Below are positions 1-5,731 of a stretch of DNA of 5,825 nt, in pieces. The notes under the pieces were generated by a model. The model worked only from the letters and a program-made list of their open reading frames with translations. It was not told the origin of the DNA and searched no databases. Origin of the DNA: an uncultured Lachnospiraceae bacterium. GTDB lineage: Bacteria > Bacillota > Clostridia > Lachnospirales > Lachnospiraceae. The DNA is taken from NCBI GenBank assembly GCA_910586405.1, contig CAJUII010000150.1, positions 1-5,825 of the forward strand. The letters are read 5' to 3'. How positions within the stretch are numbered: position 1 is the stretch's first letter; every line of letters starts with the position of its first letter. Position numbers and translations under genes: made by a program.

Positions 1-1452
1 AAGGAGAACACAAATGCGGGTGAGGCATCTGTCATCGTCCGCGGCAAAGGTAATTACACGGAAGCCCGCACAGAACATTTTACCATCGATAAGGTAAATC
101 TGGCATATCTGGAGATTGCGGATTTGTATGGCGCCGTCAAGGCAAACAACACCAAGCAGATCGCACCGAAACCAACGGTAAAATACAATGGAAAGACGCT
201 GCGGTTGAACAGAGACTATACAGCGGCTTACAACAATTCGGCGGATGGAAGGACGCCAGGCATATACAGTGTGAAGCTGACAGCCAACTCAAACAACCAG
301 AATTTCACAGGCAGCGCCACGATTCAGATGATCCTTGCGGACAAAGACAAACAGGTCCTCATGAGCAGGGTGCGCATCGGAAAGATCTCGCCGCAGAAGT
401 ATGAGATGGACAAGACGACAGGCAGGGGCAAAGTACAAAAGCCGTCTGTCAGCGTCAAGTACAAAGGCAGAGAGCTGACACAAAAGGATGGAAGCAAGAA
501 CCAGGAGAGCTGGGACTATGAGATTCTGTGGGACGAGATTCACACAGAGGCAGGAGAGACGGCAGTGATCACAATCAGAGGCAGGGGAACCGACTATGTC
601 GGGACAAAGACTGTTTCCTTTAAAATCAGTGGGACACCGTTGAAGGCAAGCGCCGTGACCTGGAAGTCGATGCCAAAGTCCGGACTGTCTTATAATGGCG
701 CAAAACAAGAACCGGCTGTGGCGGTCAAGGGAGCATCCGCCAGCCAGTATACGGTAGAGTACAGCAACAATATCAATGCCGGCACAGCGACAGCAGTCAT
801 TCATGGCAGAAATGGTTATGAAGGTACTGTAAAGAAAACATTCAAAATTGCAGCGTATGATCTTGGCGCTAACACAGACAACAGGTTTACATTTGGTGAA
901 AATAGGCAGATTACAACGGCAATTCCGTATGCAAAAGGCGGAAGCAGGCTGGATGATGCGACGTTGAAAGCGCGGTTTACTGTACCTGGCACAGAGCGGA
1001 CAATACCGTTAGAGCAGGGCAGGGATTACAGTCTCACCTACACGAAGAATAAGGCAGTCGGAACAGCGGCAGTGACAATCAAAGGAAAGGGGAACTTCAA
1101 GGGCACAATCAAAAAGATACCGTTTACCATTGTAAAACAAAATCTAAGTGCGCTGAGCGAGATGTCATTCGCAGAAGACCTTCTGGTCAAGAATGCATCC
1201 AAATACAATCGGACCATTCCAAAGATTATAGATCGGGATGGCAAGGCGCTGAAAAATAAAGTTGACTTTACAGTGGACCGCAGCACCGCATACAAAGATG
1301 CAGGCGGCAATCCGATCACAGGCTCTCTGGCAGTCGGACAGGTGATTTATGTGACAGCAAAGGGCAAAGGAAACTACGGGGGAAAGCTTTCGATTCCATT
1401 TAGAGTGATTGCCAATGAAGATTACTGCACAGAAAATGAAATAAGTTCATAG
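1..1452 (+). CDS. Repeat-containing extracellular/surface protein, 3' part (5' end outside window)
   Basis: The reading frame is open from base 1 to the TAG at 1450-1452 (483 codons). The start lies upstream, and the TTG at 124 is only an internal codon. The protein is a string of similar beta-rich modules, each with the pattern Y-x-x-N-x-x-A-G-T-A-x-V-x-I-x-G-x-G-x-Y-x-G-T followed by F-x-I. Copies end near bases 87, 337, 630, 850, 1131 and 1410. The clearest are YSNNINAGTATAVIHG (about 754-807) and YTKNKAVGTAAVTIKG (about 1036-1086). Such Ig-like modules are common in long secreted or wall-associated proteins of gut Clostridia, where they act as stalks or adhesive repeats. There are no membrane segments, and no LPXTG motif or hydrophobic sorting tail at the C-terminus, which ends NEISS. 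Anchoring must therefore come from the missing N-terminal part, or the protein is released. No catalytic domain is visible, so a precise function cannot be given. Confidence 0.88.
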   Translation, partial: KENTNAGEASVIVRGKGNYTEARTEHFTIDKVNLAYLEIADLYGAVKANNTKQIAPKPTVKYNGKTLRLNRDYTAAYNNSADGRTPGIYSVKLTANSNNQNFTGSATIQMILADKDKQVLMSRVRIGKISPQKYEMDKTTGRGKVQKPSVSVKYKGRELTQKDGSKNQESWDYEILWDEIHTEAGETAVITIRGRGTDYVGTKTVSFKISGTPLKASAVTWKSMPKSGLSYNGAKQEPAVAVKGASASQYTVEYSNNINAGTATAVIHGRNGYEGTVKKTFKIAAYDLGANTDNRFTFGENRQITTAIPYAKGGSRLDDATLKARFTVPGTERTIPLEQGRDYSLTYTKNKAVGTAAVTIKGKGNFKGTIKKIPFTIVKQNLSALSEMSFAEDLLVKNASKYNRTIPKIIDRDGKALKNKVDFTVDRSTAYKDAGGNPITGSLAVGQVIYVTAKGKGNYGGKLSIPFRVIANEDYCTENEISS

Positions 1453-1500
1453 CGCTGCACAGCGAAATAGATACCAGACACATAGACATCAAATGCAGCA

Positions 1501-1536
1501 AAAAAGGCAGAGGAAACATCAATCCTCTGCCTTTTT
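1501..1536. terminator. Bidirectional intrinsic terminator between convergent genes
   Basis: A perfect 14-bp stem (AAAAAGGCAGAGGA at 1501-1514, TCCTCTGCCTTTTT at 1523-1536) encloses an 8-base loop. Read on +, the GC-rich core is followed by a T run at 1532-1536 and terminates the surface-protein gene 49 bases after its stop. Read on -, the complement of the A run at 1500-1505 supplies six Ts. The same hairpin can therefore terminate the leftward hypothetical gene, whose stop codon (1521-1519) lies in the loop and whose last codons form one arm. Confidence 0.9.
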
Positions 1537-2040
1537 CTCCCAAATCTCCCCCTCCGGCAAAAATCCGCCGCAAGGGTATTGTGTCAGCCACATGAAGGCT
1601 TCCGCAGACGGCATCTTGGCGGTGAAAGCTGTGTCTGCATAATCAGGGTGTGCGGTGTTGATCACAAAGCACCCTTCTTCGTCCTTGTGCGTTGCGCATT
1701 GAATCCATAAGGCATGCTCCATATATGTGATTTCAACAGATTGCAGCCGTCCGCTGATCATATCCGCGGCAGCTGTCTGTACATCCTTTCTTGAAAAAGA
1801 AACAAAGCGCTGTGTCGTCTTTCCGACAAGAATCATCTGCTGATTGCGGGCAGTCACCGCCTTTGGGGGAAATATGATCGCTGTATCCCGTGTGAGACGC
1901 CACCTTGTCGTGTCTGGCGCCTGTAGGTACACAAGCCAGTCCTTTAGAATACAAAGTGCGTCCTCAGCAGACATTGGCGGACTGACAAATGCTTTCATTA
2001 TGCCATCTTCACGAAGGGGCAGATGCGCCTTCAAAGCCAC
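1519..2040 (-). CDS. Hypothetical protein, 5' end uncertain, possible frameshift
   Basis: This is a leftward open frame of 173 codons counted from GTG at 2040, or 159 codons from ATG at 1998 (MKAFVSPPMSAEDAL). I do not recognise the family. It appears soluble: there is no signal peptide or membrane helix. An N-terminal helix-like stretch (AEDALCILKDWLVYL) is followed by an alternating beta/alpha pattern with several Trp residues and a C-terminus CGGFLPEGEIWEKKAED. Codon use looks genuinely coding and resembles the neighbouring genes. None of the possible starts has a good ribosome site: GTG 2040 has none, and ATG 1998 has only a weak GAAG. The frame stays coding-like upstream of 2040 (ALEASIHKDF), back to a stop near 2140, which suggests the native start was further upstream and was lost by a one-base deletion around 2070-2072. 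The stop lies inside the terminator loop. The gene could still be expressed from an internal start. Confidence 0.6.
   Translation of the reverse strand: MALKAHLPLREDGIMKAFVSPPMSAEDALCILKDWLVYLQAPDTTRWRLTRDTAIIFPPKAVTARNQQMILVGKTTQRFVSFSRKDVQTAAADMISGRLQSVEITYMEHALWIQCATHKDEEGCFVINTAHPDYADTAFTAKMPSAEAFMWLTQYPCGGFLPEGEIWEKKAED
1551..1570. repeat. 20-base exact repeat, copy 1 (inside the hypothetical gene)
   Basis: The 20 bases are identical to 2482-2501. On the - strand this copy encodes GGFLPE within the C-terminal tail of the hypothetical protein. Identity stops sharply on both sides. Confidence 0.8.
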
Positions 2041-2063
2041 GAAGTCTTTGTGAATGGACGCCT

Positions 2064-2126
2064 CTAATGCCCGACATGCGGAAAAGCTGCCATACAGTAG
2101 CGCAATTCCAGCTCTACCAGTTCCAT
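2064..2126 (-). pseudogene. Possible detached N-terminus of the 1519-2040 gene
   Basis: From ATG at 2126, a short frame reads MELVELELRYCMAAFPHVGH and stops at TAG 2066-2064. A weak AGGT lies five bases or so upstream. Adding one G to the run at 2070-2072 (GGG on the - strand) would join it to the coding-like frame ALEASIHKDFVALKAHLPL and give a continuous 202-residue protein ending at 1519. This fits a single-base deletion, but a sequencing error or a chance short frame would look the same. Confidence 0.35.
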
Positions 2127-2181
2127 TGTGACCTGCAGAATCCTATTTGGCTTTTGCTGTTATTACAATTGAGGTTTTTGG

Positions 2182-2358
2182 TTATTGTAGTTCTGTAATT
2201 GGCGGTTTCTGGTATAGCTTGCGCTCAAGACACTTTTTTTCAAATGCAAGCTGCTGTTTCATTTTTTCATAACCCCCCTCGTTATCTGCCATTTCTAGTC
2301 TTTCTAATATGTCTAGCTTATCTAAAAGATTGACATTTAATTCTTTTTCACTTGGCAT
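2182..2358 (-). CDS. Small hypothetical protein, 58 aa, AT-rich
   Basis: ATG at 2358 to TAA at 2184-2182 encodes 58 residues, beginning MPSEKELNVNLLDKLDILER and ending KPPITELQ. It has a well-placed ribosome site: AGGTG at 2368-2364, five bases before the ATG, with GGAAGG just upstream. The product is highly charged and predicted mostly helical. Leucines at heptad-like spacing (LLDKLDILERLEMAD) and a second helix (YEKMKQQLAFEKKCLERKLY) suggest a helical hairpin or short coiled coil; no membrane segment is present. The family is not recognised. GC is about 35% (62 of 177 bases), clearly lower than the flanking genes, and codons such as TTA, CTA, AAA and GAA dominate. This suggests a different origin. 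It lies between the ABC permease and the damaged hypothetical gene, with the same orientation. A small DNA-binding accessory, antitoxin-like or mobile-element cargo protein are all possible, but none is shown. Confidence 0.66.
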   Translation of the reverse strand: MPSEKELNVNLLDKLDILERLEMADNEGGYEKMKQQLAFEKKCLERKLYQKPPITELQ

Positions 2359-2394
2359 ACAATCACCTGTCCTTCCTTGAATCTGTTCTTCTTG

Positions 2395-2452
2395 TTATAA
2401 TTTATACTGGTGTCCAGTCTTGTGGACTGTTAATGTAATCATAACAAATTAT
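2395..2452 (-). promoter_or_regulatory. AT-rich control region with inverted repeats upstream of the 58-aa gene
   Basis: The stretch upstream of the small gene contains CAGTC (2415-2419) and GACTG (2425-2429) around a 5-base spacer. These are flanked by a longer imperfect dyad in which TTGTTAT (2392-2398) matches ATAACAA (2441-2447). On the - strand, TATAAT-like and TATAAA-like -10 candidates occur near 2452 and 2408, but neither has a convincing -35 box at the usual spacing. This is probably the promoter and an operator for the small gene. The exact start site cannot be placed. Confidence 0.35.
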
Positions 2453-2481
2453 AGAAAAGGTGTAAAGCGTTCACGCCATTT

Positions 2482-2501
2482 CCTCCGGCAAAAATCCGCC
2501 G
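2482..2501. repeat. 20-base exact repeat, copy 2 (3' flank of the ABC permease)
   Basis: Same orientation as copy 1, with start points 931 bases apart. It follows the permease stop codon. Continuing in the permease frame past TAA gives IDDGGFLPEEMA and then TGA (2468-2466 region), so this copy also encodes GGFLPE close to a stop. It may be a remnant of the 3' end of a paralogous gene. Confidence 0.8.
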
Positions 2502-2509
2502 TCGTCTAT

Positions 2510-4609
2510 TTAAATCTCCAGCTCACGGCACATTTTCTGCACCGTAATGCGGTAAACGGCATAGACAATACAAGCCATCACAAGCAAAATAATGAGACAG
2601 GCTCCAAGCCCTGCAACTTCGCCCATTACAAGCTGCCCGTCATTTCCGAACATCAGCATCACATATAACAGATACATTGCCGTCATGCCAACGACAGAAG
2701 GCATTCTAAATACAGTGCCCGCCTGACTTTTCACCTCACGCACCAAAAATGCGGGCGGAGCGCCCAGACGGCGCAGATCGTCAAAAACATAGCGGTTGTT
2801 CAGCGTGATGGTCATGCAGCGGGTGTAGCTGATAATCAGTGCCGCAAGCGTACAGATGATGGAGATAAACAGAAACATCATCAAATACACGGCAAAACTC
2901 CGCAGGAAATCATTCTGGTCCAGGATTCGGATTTTGGGCATGTAAGCCCAGTAAAGGCGGAAGTCACTTGCATCGGGGGCATCAAAACTGATCTGCGACA
3001 TTGAGTCGGTATCGCCCCAGTAAACCTCTCCGGCTTCCTCCGCGGCTATTTTTGCCACACGGTCATAAAAATACGCATATTCACATTCCGGTCCAAAGCA
3101 CGAAATCAGTGTGTGGAAAAAATCCTGCGCGAAAGCATAACTGTCCTTTCCGTCAATGTTGAAAAAAGCGACTGTGCCCAGCCAGTCCGGCGTTAGCCCG
3201 CTTGCAATTGCCGTGTAATCGTCATCATTGATAACATAGTAGCCCGGCGGTCCGGCAAGAAAATCATAGTGTGCGTACCCGCCAAATTTCGCAGGAATTG
3301 TCTCCCTTGTCGCCATGTTTGTCAGAAAGGTGCCTGTGTTTGTGTAATGATAAATGTCGGACTCCGTGGATGTCGAGACAACGCGGTATTCGCCGGAGGG
3401 AACAACGATTTGTTCTCCAGTCAGCGCATTAAAACCGGATTCGGAGAGAACCTTGACACTTTCGCACAGATCGACATGTTCCTCATGAAAACGCCTGCCA
3501 TCTTCTTTTCTAACAATGGCATCAATTCCAAGAATCAGATAAGAAGACTGCCTGAAATCCTTCACGGAAAGCCCATGTGCGGCTGCCAGCTTTTGGATTT
3601 CCTCCTGCTGCAAAGCAGTCTGATCCATACGGTAATGATAGCAGTAGTCAAACGGACGCGAATGGACGTCGAGTACCTGGCCTGCCCCCAACATAGGAAT
3701 GTAAAAAATGGCAAATGCGCTTCCGGCGATCAGCACGGTGCTGACAAGCAGGTTGTTGACCGTCTGCTTTCCCTGAAATTTCATCATGCTTCTGGAAATG
3801 ATATTTTTGTAAGGATGTTTTCTTTTTCCTGCCCAGCCGTGCACGACCGAGTGCAGCATGACCATGTACAGCCCCACAAAAACGGGTGCATAGAAAATAC
3901 TGATCAGCCCCGTCGGGTAAGCGCTGAACAGATTCATGTAGACAGCGGGCGCTTCATAGCCGCAGACAGCGCCTGCAAAAATCAATAAAATTCCCACAGG
4001 TCCGCACCATCTGCCAAGCTCCCTGACCGGCTCATTCTTGTGCTCCTCATGCACAACATCAATAATGTTTGTCCGCCGCAGATAACGGTATGCAGTGACG
4101 CAGGAAAAGGCGACTACAAGCACAAAAAACACTGCTGATAAAAGAAGACAGCGGTAATCCAGCTGTAAGCGCATCTCATCGGTGTCTACAATAAACAGCC
4201 GAAATCCATTCCACAGAAGATATACAAACGGAAATCCCGCCACGATGCCGAGCAGCGAAGAAACACTGCTCAGTATGAGCACTTCGCGGAATAGACCGGG
4301 GGCAAGCCGCTTCCGCGAAGCGCCAAGCGCCATCAGTATCCCGAGCTGTCTGGACTTCTTGCGGAAAAACAGACCGGAGGCGTAAACGGTAAAGACCACA
4401 CACCCAAAGAGCGCCAGTACAAAAATCATTGTGACCTGTTTTCGGCTGTCACCACCCTCCGGCAGTATGAGAAGCACAGTCGGAGAAAACATCATCGCCG
4501 CGTAGGAAGTAATTAACAACAGAGATACAAAGTTGCAGAACAAGTAGAGATAGGACTGTTTTTGGTCTGCTTTTTGTAGTTTACGTTCCAGTTGGTTCAT
4601 GGTCATCAT
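2510..4609 (-). CDS. ABC transporter permease, FtsX/BceB-type, 10 TM with large extracellular domain
   Basis: This 699-residue membrane protein is the permease partner of the upstream ATPase. Hydrophobic segments lie near residues 20-41, 60-82, 108-136, 153-175, 203-217, 228-253, 285-308, 570-595, 636-656 and 664-686. Between TM7 and TM8 a hydrophilic region of about 260 residues (310-568) faces outside, with cysteines at 323, 382, 504 and 509. This is the BceB/VraG topology, where the extracellular domain senses or binds peptide antibiotics. Cytoplasmic FtsX-like coupling motifs are visible at RKKSRQLGILMALGASRKRL (84-103) and again after TM8 (about 604-629, NNRYVFDDLRRLGAP). The length is somewhat above the roughly 630-650 of typical BceB members. 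The first ATG (4609) overlaps the ATPase stop as ATGA. The second ATG (4606) is 7 bases from GGAGG (4618-4614), a better spacing than 4, so the start could be either. A MacB-like role is less likely, because MacB has four TM segments. The substrate is unknown: peptide-antibiotic removal, sensing, or export of a self-made peptide. Confidence 0.88.
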   Translation of the reverse strand: MMTMNQLERKLQKADQKQSYLYLFCNFVSLLLITSYAAMMFSPTVLLILPEGGDSRKQVTMIFVLALFGCVVFTVYASGLFFRKKSRQLGILMALGASRKRLAPGLFREVLILSSVSSLLGIVAGFPFVYLLWNGFRLFIVDTDEMRLQLDYRCLLLSAVFFVLVVAFSCVTAYRYLRRTNIIDVVHEEHKNEPVRELGRWCGPVGILLIFAGAVCGYEAPAVYMNLFSAYPTGLISIFYAPVFVGLYMVMLHSVVHGWAGKRKHPYKNIISRSMMKFQGKQTVNNLLVSTVLIAGSAFAIFYIPMLGAGQVLDVHSRPFDYCYHYRMDQTALQQEEIQKLAAAHGLSVKDFRQSSYLILGIDAIVRKEDGRRFHEEHVDLCESVKVLSESGFNALTGEQIVVPSGEYRVVSTSTESDIYHYTNTGTFLTNMATRETIPAKFGGYAHYDFLAGPPGYYVINDDDYTAIASGLTPDWLGTVAFFNIDGKDSYAFAQDFFHTLISCFGPECEYAYFYDRVAKIAAEEAGEVYWGDTDSMSQISFDAPDASDFRLYWAYMPKIRILDQNDFLRSFAVYLMMFLFISIICTLAALIISYTRCMTITLNNRYVFDDLRRLGAPPAFLVREVKSQAGTVFRMPSVVGMTAMYLLYVMLMFGNDGQLVMGEVAGLGACLIILLVMACIVYAVYRITVQKMCRELEI

Positions 4610-5379
4610 TGTTCCTCCGGCCTCCCCTCTATAGCGCTCATCTGCTTGATGGCAGCGAGCAGACGGTCCTGAAACATGTCTCTGCTCTCGCTGCCAGTCA
4701 TATTTCGTGTCAGTGAATCATAGACAGCGCCATCCTTTAATAAAATAACACGGTCACAGAACGAAGCCGCAAAGCTGTCATGCGTCACCATAAAGATGGT
4801 TGCACCCAACTGCTTTCTGGCATTTTCAAATGTCTCGATGACAGTCCGGCTTGACTTGCTGTCGAGATTGCCAGTCGGTTCATCCGCAAGGATCATCAAG
4901 GGCTGGTTGATCAGGCTTCTTGCGACCGCCGTCCGCTGCCGCTCACCGCCCGATATTTCCGCCGGATATTTTGCGGCAATGTGCGCGATGCCAAACAGGG
5001 AGAGCAGCGTGTCCGCAAGCCGCTCGGCTTCCGGCTCCACCTTGTCTTTGATGATACGCGGTACAAGGATATTCTCGCGCACCGTCAGCCCGTCGAGCAG
5101 CATAAAATCCTGAAAGACAAAACCGAGCTTCTCATTGCGGATTTTGGCAAGCGCGTCCTCATTTAGCCCCTTTAAGCGCTCGCCGCCCAGCGAAATGGAC
5201 CCTTCATCAAAAGGAATATAACAGGAAATACAGTTCAGCAGCGTGCTTTTTCCTGAGCCGGACGGACCCATCACCGCCACGAACTCCTGCTCCGCAACCG
5301 ACAGGTTGATACCCTTTAGGACTGGGTAGGACTTTGTTCCAGTACGATATGATTTGTGTAGATTTTTGATCAATAACAT
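4606..5379 (-). CDS. ABC transporter ATP-binding protein, MacB/LolD/BceA-type
   Basis: This cytoplasmic ATPase of 257 residues powers the adjoining permease. Visible motifs are Walker A GPSGSGKST (38-46), Q-loop Q90 in FVFQDFMLL, signature ISGGERQ (142-148), Walker B LMILADEP (161-168), D-loop GNLDS (170-174) and H-loop TH (199-200). The short spacing, the SGGERQRTAVARSL sequence and the DEPTGNLDS string are typical of the LolD/MacB/BceA group. The start chosen is ATG 5379 (MLLIKNLHKSY), because GGAGG (5390-5386) lies six bases upstream and family members begin with this strand. An in-frame extension to 5454 would add 25 atypical residues and run into the promoter. The stop overlaps the permease start by four bases, so translation is probably coupled and the two form one operon transcribed leftward. 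The C-terminal 35 residues or so, after the H-loop strand, are hydrophilic and variable. All catalytic residues appear intact. Confidence 0.94.
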   Translation of the reverse strand: MLLIKNLHKSYRTGTKSYPVLKGINLSVAEQEFVAVMGPSGSGKSTLLNCISCYIPFDEGSISLGGERLKGLNEDALAKIRNEKLGFVFQDFMLLDGLTVRENILVPRIIKDKVEPEAERLADTLLSLFGIAHIAAKYPAEISGGERQRTAVARSLINQPLMILADEPTGNLDSKSSRTVIETFENARKQLGATIFMVTHDSFAASFCDRVILLKDGAVYDSLTRNMTGSESRDMFQDRLLAAIKQMSAIEGRPEEQ

Positions 5380-5390
5380 AGAAAACCTCC

Positions 5391-5419
5391 ATCTGAATTT
5401 TTGGTTGATCTGAATTTTT
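5391..5419 (-). repeat. Tandem 12-base direct repeat in the ABC operon leader
   Basis: ATCTGAATTTTT occurs at 5391-5402 and again at 5408-5419 (period 17). In the transcript sense this is AAAAATTCAGAT twice, the second copy ending directly before the GGAGG ribosome site. It may be a simple slippage duplication or a post-transcriptional control site. Confidence 0.6.
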
Positions 5420-5437
5420 TGCAGGTCTAAGCTTTTT

Positions 5438-5466
5438 GTTATACTGGCGGTCAAAAAGACTGACCG
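5438..5466 (-). promoter_or_regulatory. Candidate promoter of the ABC operon
   Basis: On the - strand, TATAAC (5443-5438) is a good -10 box. It is preceded at 17 bases by CGGTCA (5466-5461), a weak -35. An alternative -35, TTGACC (5454-5449), lacks a clear -10 at the right distance. The leader would be about 50 bases long, ending at GGAGG. The promoter is largely contained in the inverted repeat described separately, so binding there would block RNA polymerase. Confidence 0.42.
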
Positions 5467-5475
5467 CTCAGTATA
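5440..5475. promoter_or_regulatory. Operator-like inverted repeat
   Basis: The arms TATACTG-GCGGTCA (5440-5453) and TGACCGC-T-CAGTATA (5461-5475) are complementary over 14 bases with one extra base, around a 7-base centre. Within the right arm, ACTGA-CCGC-TCAGT (5459-5472) is itself a perfect dyad. Sites with TGACCG/CGGTCA half-sites that overlap promoters are typical of TetR-family repressors. No T run follows the right arm, so a terminator is unlikely. The binding protein is not in this window. Confidence 0.55.
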
Positions 5476-5485
5476 AAGTTATGCA
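5474..5485. repeat. 12-base direct repeat, copy 1
   Basis: TAAAGTTATGCA is identical to 5603-5614. The core AAAGTTATG is close to the known LytTR-type binding box (ACAGTTAAG-like) with two differences, so it is a possible but weak response-regulator site. Confidence 0.5.
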
Positions 5486-5602
5486 CACAGCCGCATAAGG
5501 AAATATGCATAAATAGAGCATAGCACAAAAAATAAGTCTGGATTTCGCCATGTAATTATTCGCGCCAGATTTGTCAAAATTGGAACCGGCGGGCGAAAAA
5601 TG

Positions 5603-5614
5603 TAAAGTTATGCA
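5603..5614. repeat. 12-base direct repeat, copy 2
   Basis: TAAAGTTATGCA again, 129 bases after copy 1 and upstream of the response-regulator promoter region. The distance is far larger than between the paired boxes of a normal LytTR site. Confidence 0.5.
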
Positions 5615-5649
5615 GGTTTTTTGTAATGGATTGCAGCTTCGCAGTCTAT

Positions 5650-5675
5650 TATAATAGAAGAAAAAGTGTTACAAT
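5650..5675 (+). promoter_or_regulatory. Candidate -10 elements of the response-regulator gene
   Basis: A perfect TATAAT (5650-5655) and a second TACAAT (5670-5675) lie 57-82 bases before the ATG. Neither has a consensus -35 at 16-18 bases, which is compatible with an activator-dependent promoter. Likely LytTR-like boxes (AACTGT at 5685-5690 and 5699-5704) lie downstream and are weak. Confidence 0.4.
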
Positions 5676-5731
5676 GTTTTTAGGAACTGTAGAAAAATAA
5701 CTGTTAATCTCGTTTTGTAAAGGGGGACAAG

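Larger units (their letters stand above)
5380..5731. other. Divergent intergenic region between ABC operon and response regulator
   Basis: These 352 bases hold no supportable gene. They contain the ABC leader repeats, the operator-like inverted repeat, two copies of TAAAGTTATGCA, and a second AT-rich promoter zone near the response regulator. Between about 5486 and 5602 I see no clear element apart from a weak TCTGG/CCAGA pair (5537-5541 and 5565-5569). Confidence 0.7.

Noticed and set aside
289..804. Leftward open frame of 171 codons
   Set aside because: It is antisense to the clearly coding repeat-protein frame, has no ribosome site, and its Cys/Leu-rich composition is typical of a shadow frame.
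124..1452. TTG at 124 as start of the surface protein
   Set aside because: The frame is open to base 1 and already encodes a matching repeat module (NAGEASVIVRGKGNYTEA), so the TTG is internal.
1453..1464. CGCTG-CA-CAGCG dyad just after the surface-protein stop
   Set aside because: A short stem with a 2-base centre and no T run; the strong terminator at 1501-1536 explains the 3' end.
2466..2509. Terminator after the ABC permease
   Set aside because: Only a 4-bp CGGC/GCCG stem with an 8-base loop and no following T run could be found; too weak to call.
2041..2509. Insertion sequence remnant or transposon
   Set aside because: No transposase fragment, terminal inverted repeats or target-site duplication could be found; the 20-base repeats are not at the islet edges in a way typical of a known element.
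3269..3988. Rightward open frame of 239 codons
   Set aside because: It is fully antisense to the ABC permease, with unusual Cys/His/Asn content, no family resemblance and no start signal.
5380..5454. 25-residue N-terminal extension of the ABC ATPase
   Set aside because: It has no ribosome site at 5454, atypical residues before the conserved MLLIKNLHKSY start, and overlap with the promoter and operator; GGAGG favours 5379.
5537..5569. Inverted repeat TCTGG/CCAGA in the divergent region
   Set aside because: Five-base arms across a 23-base gap are expected by chance.
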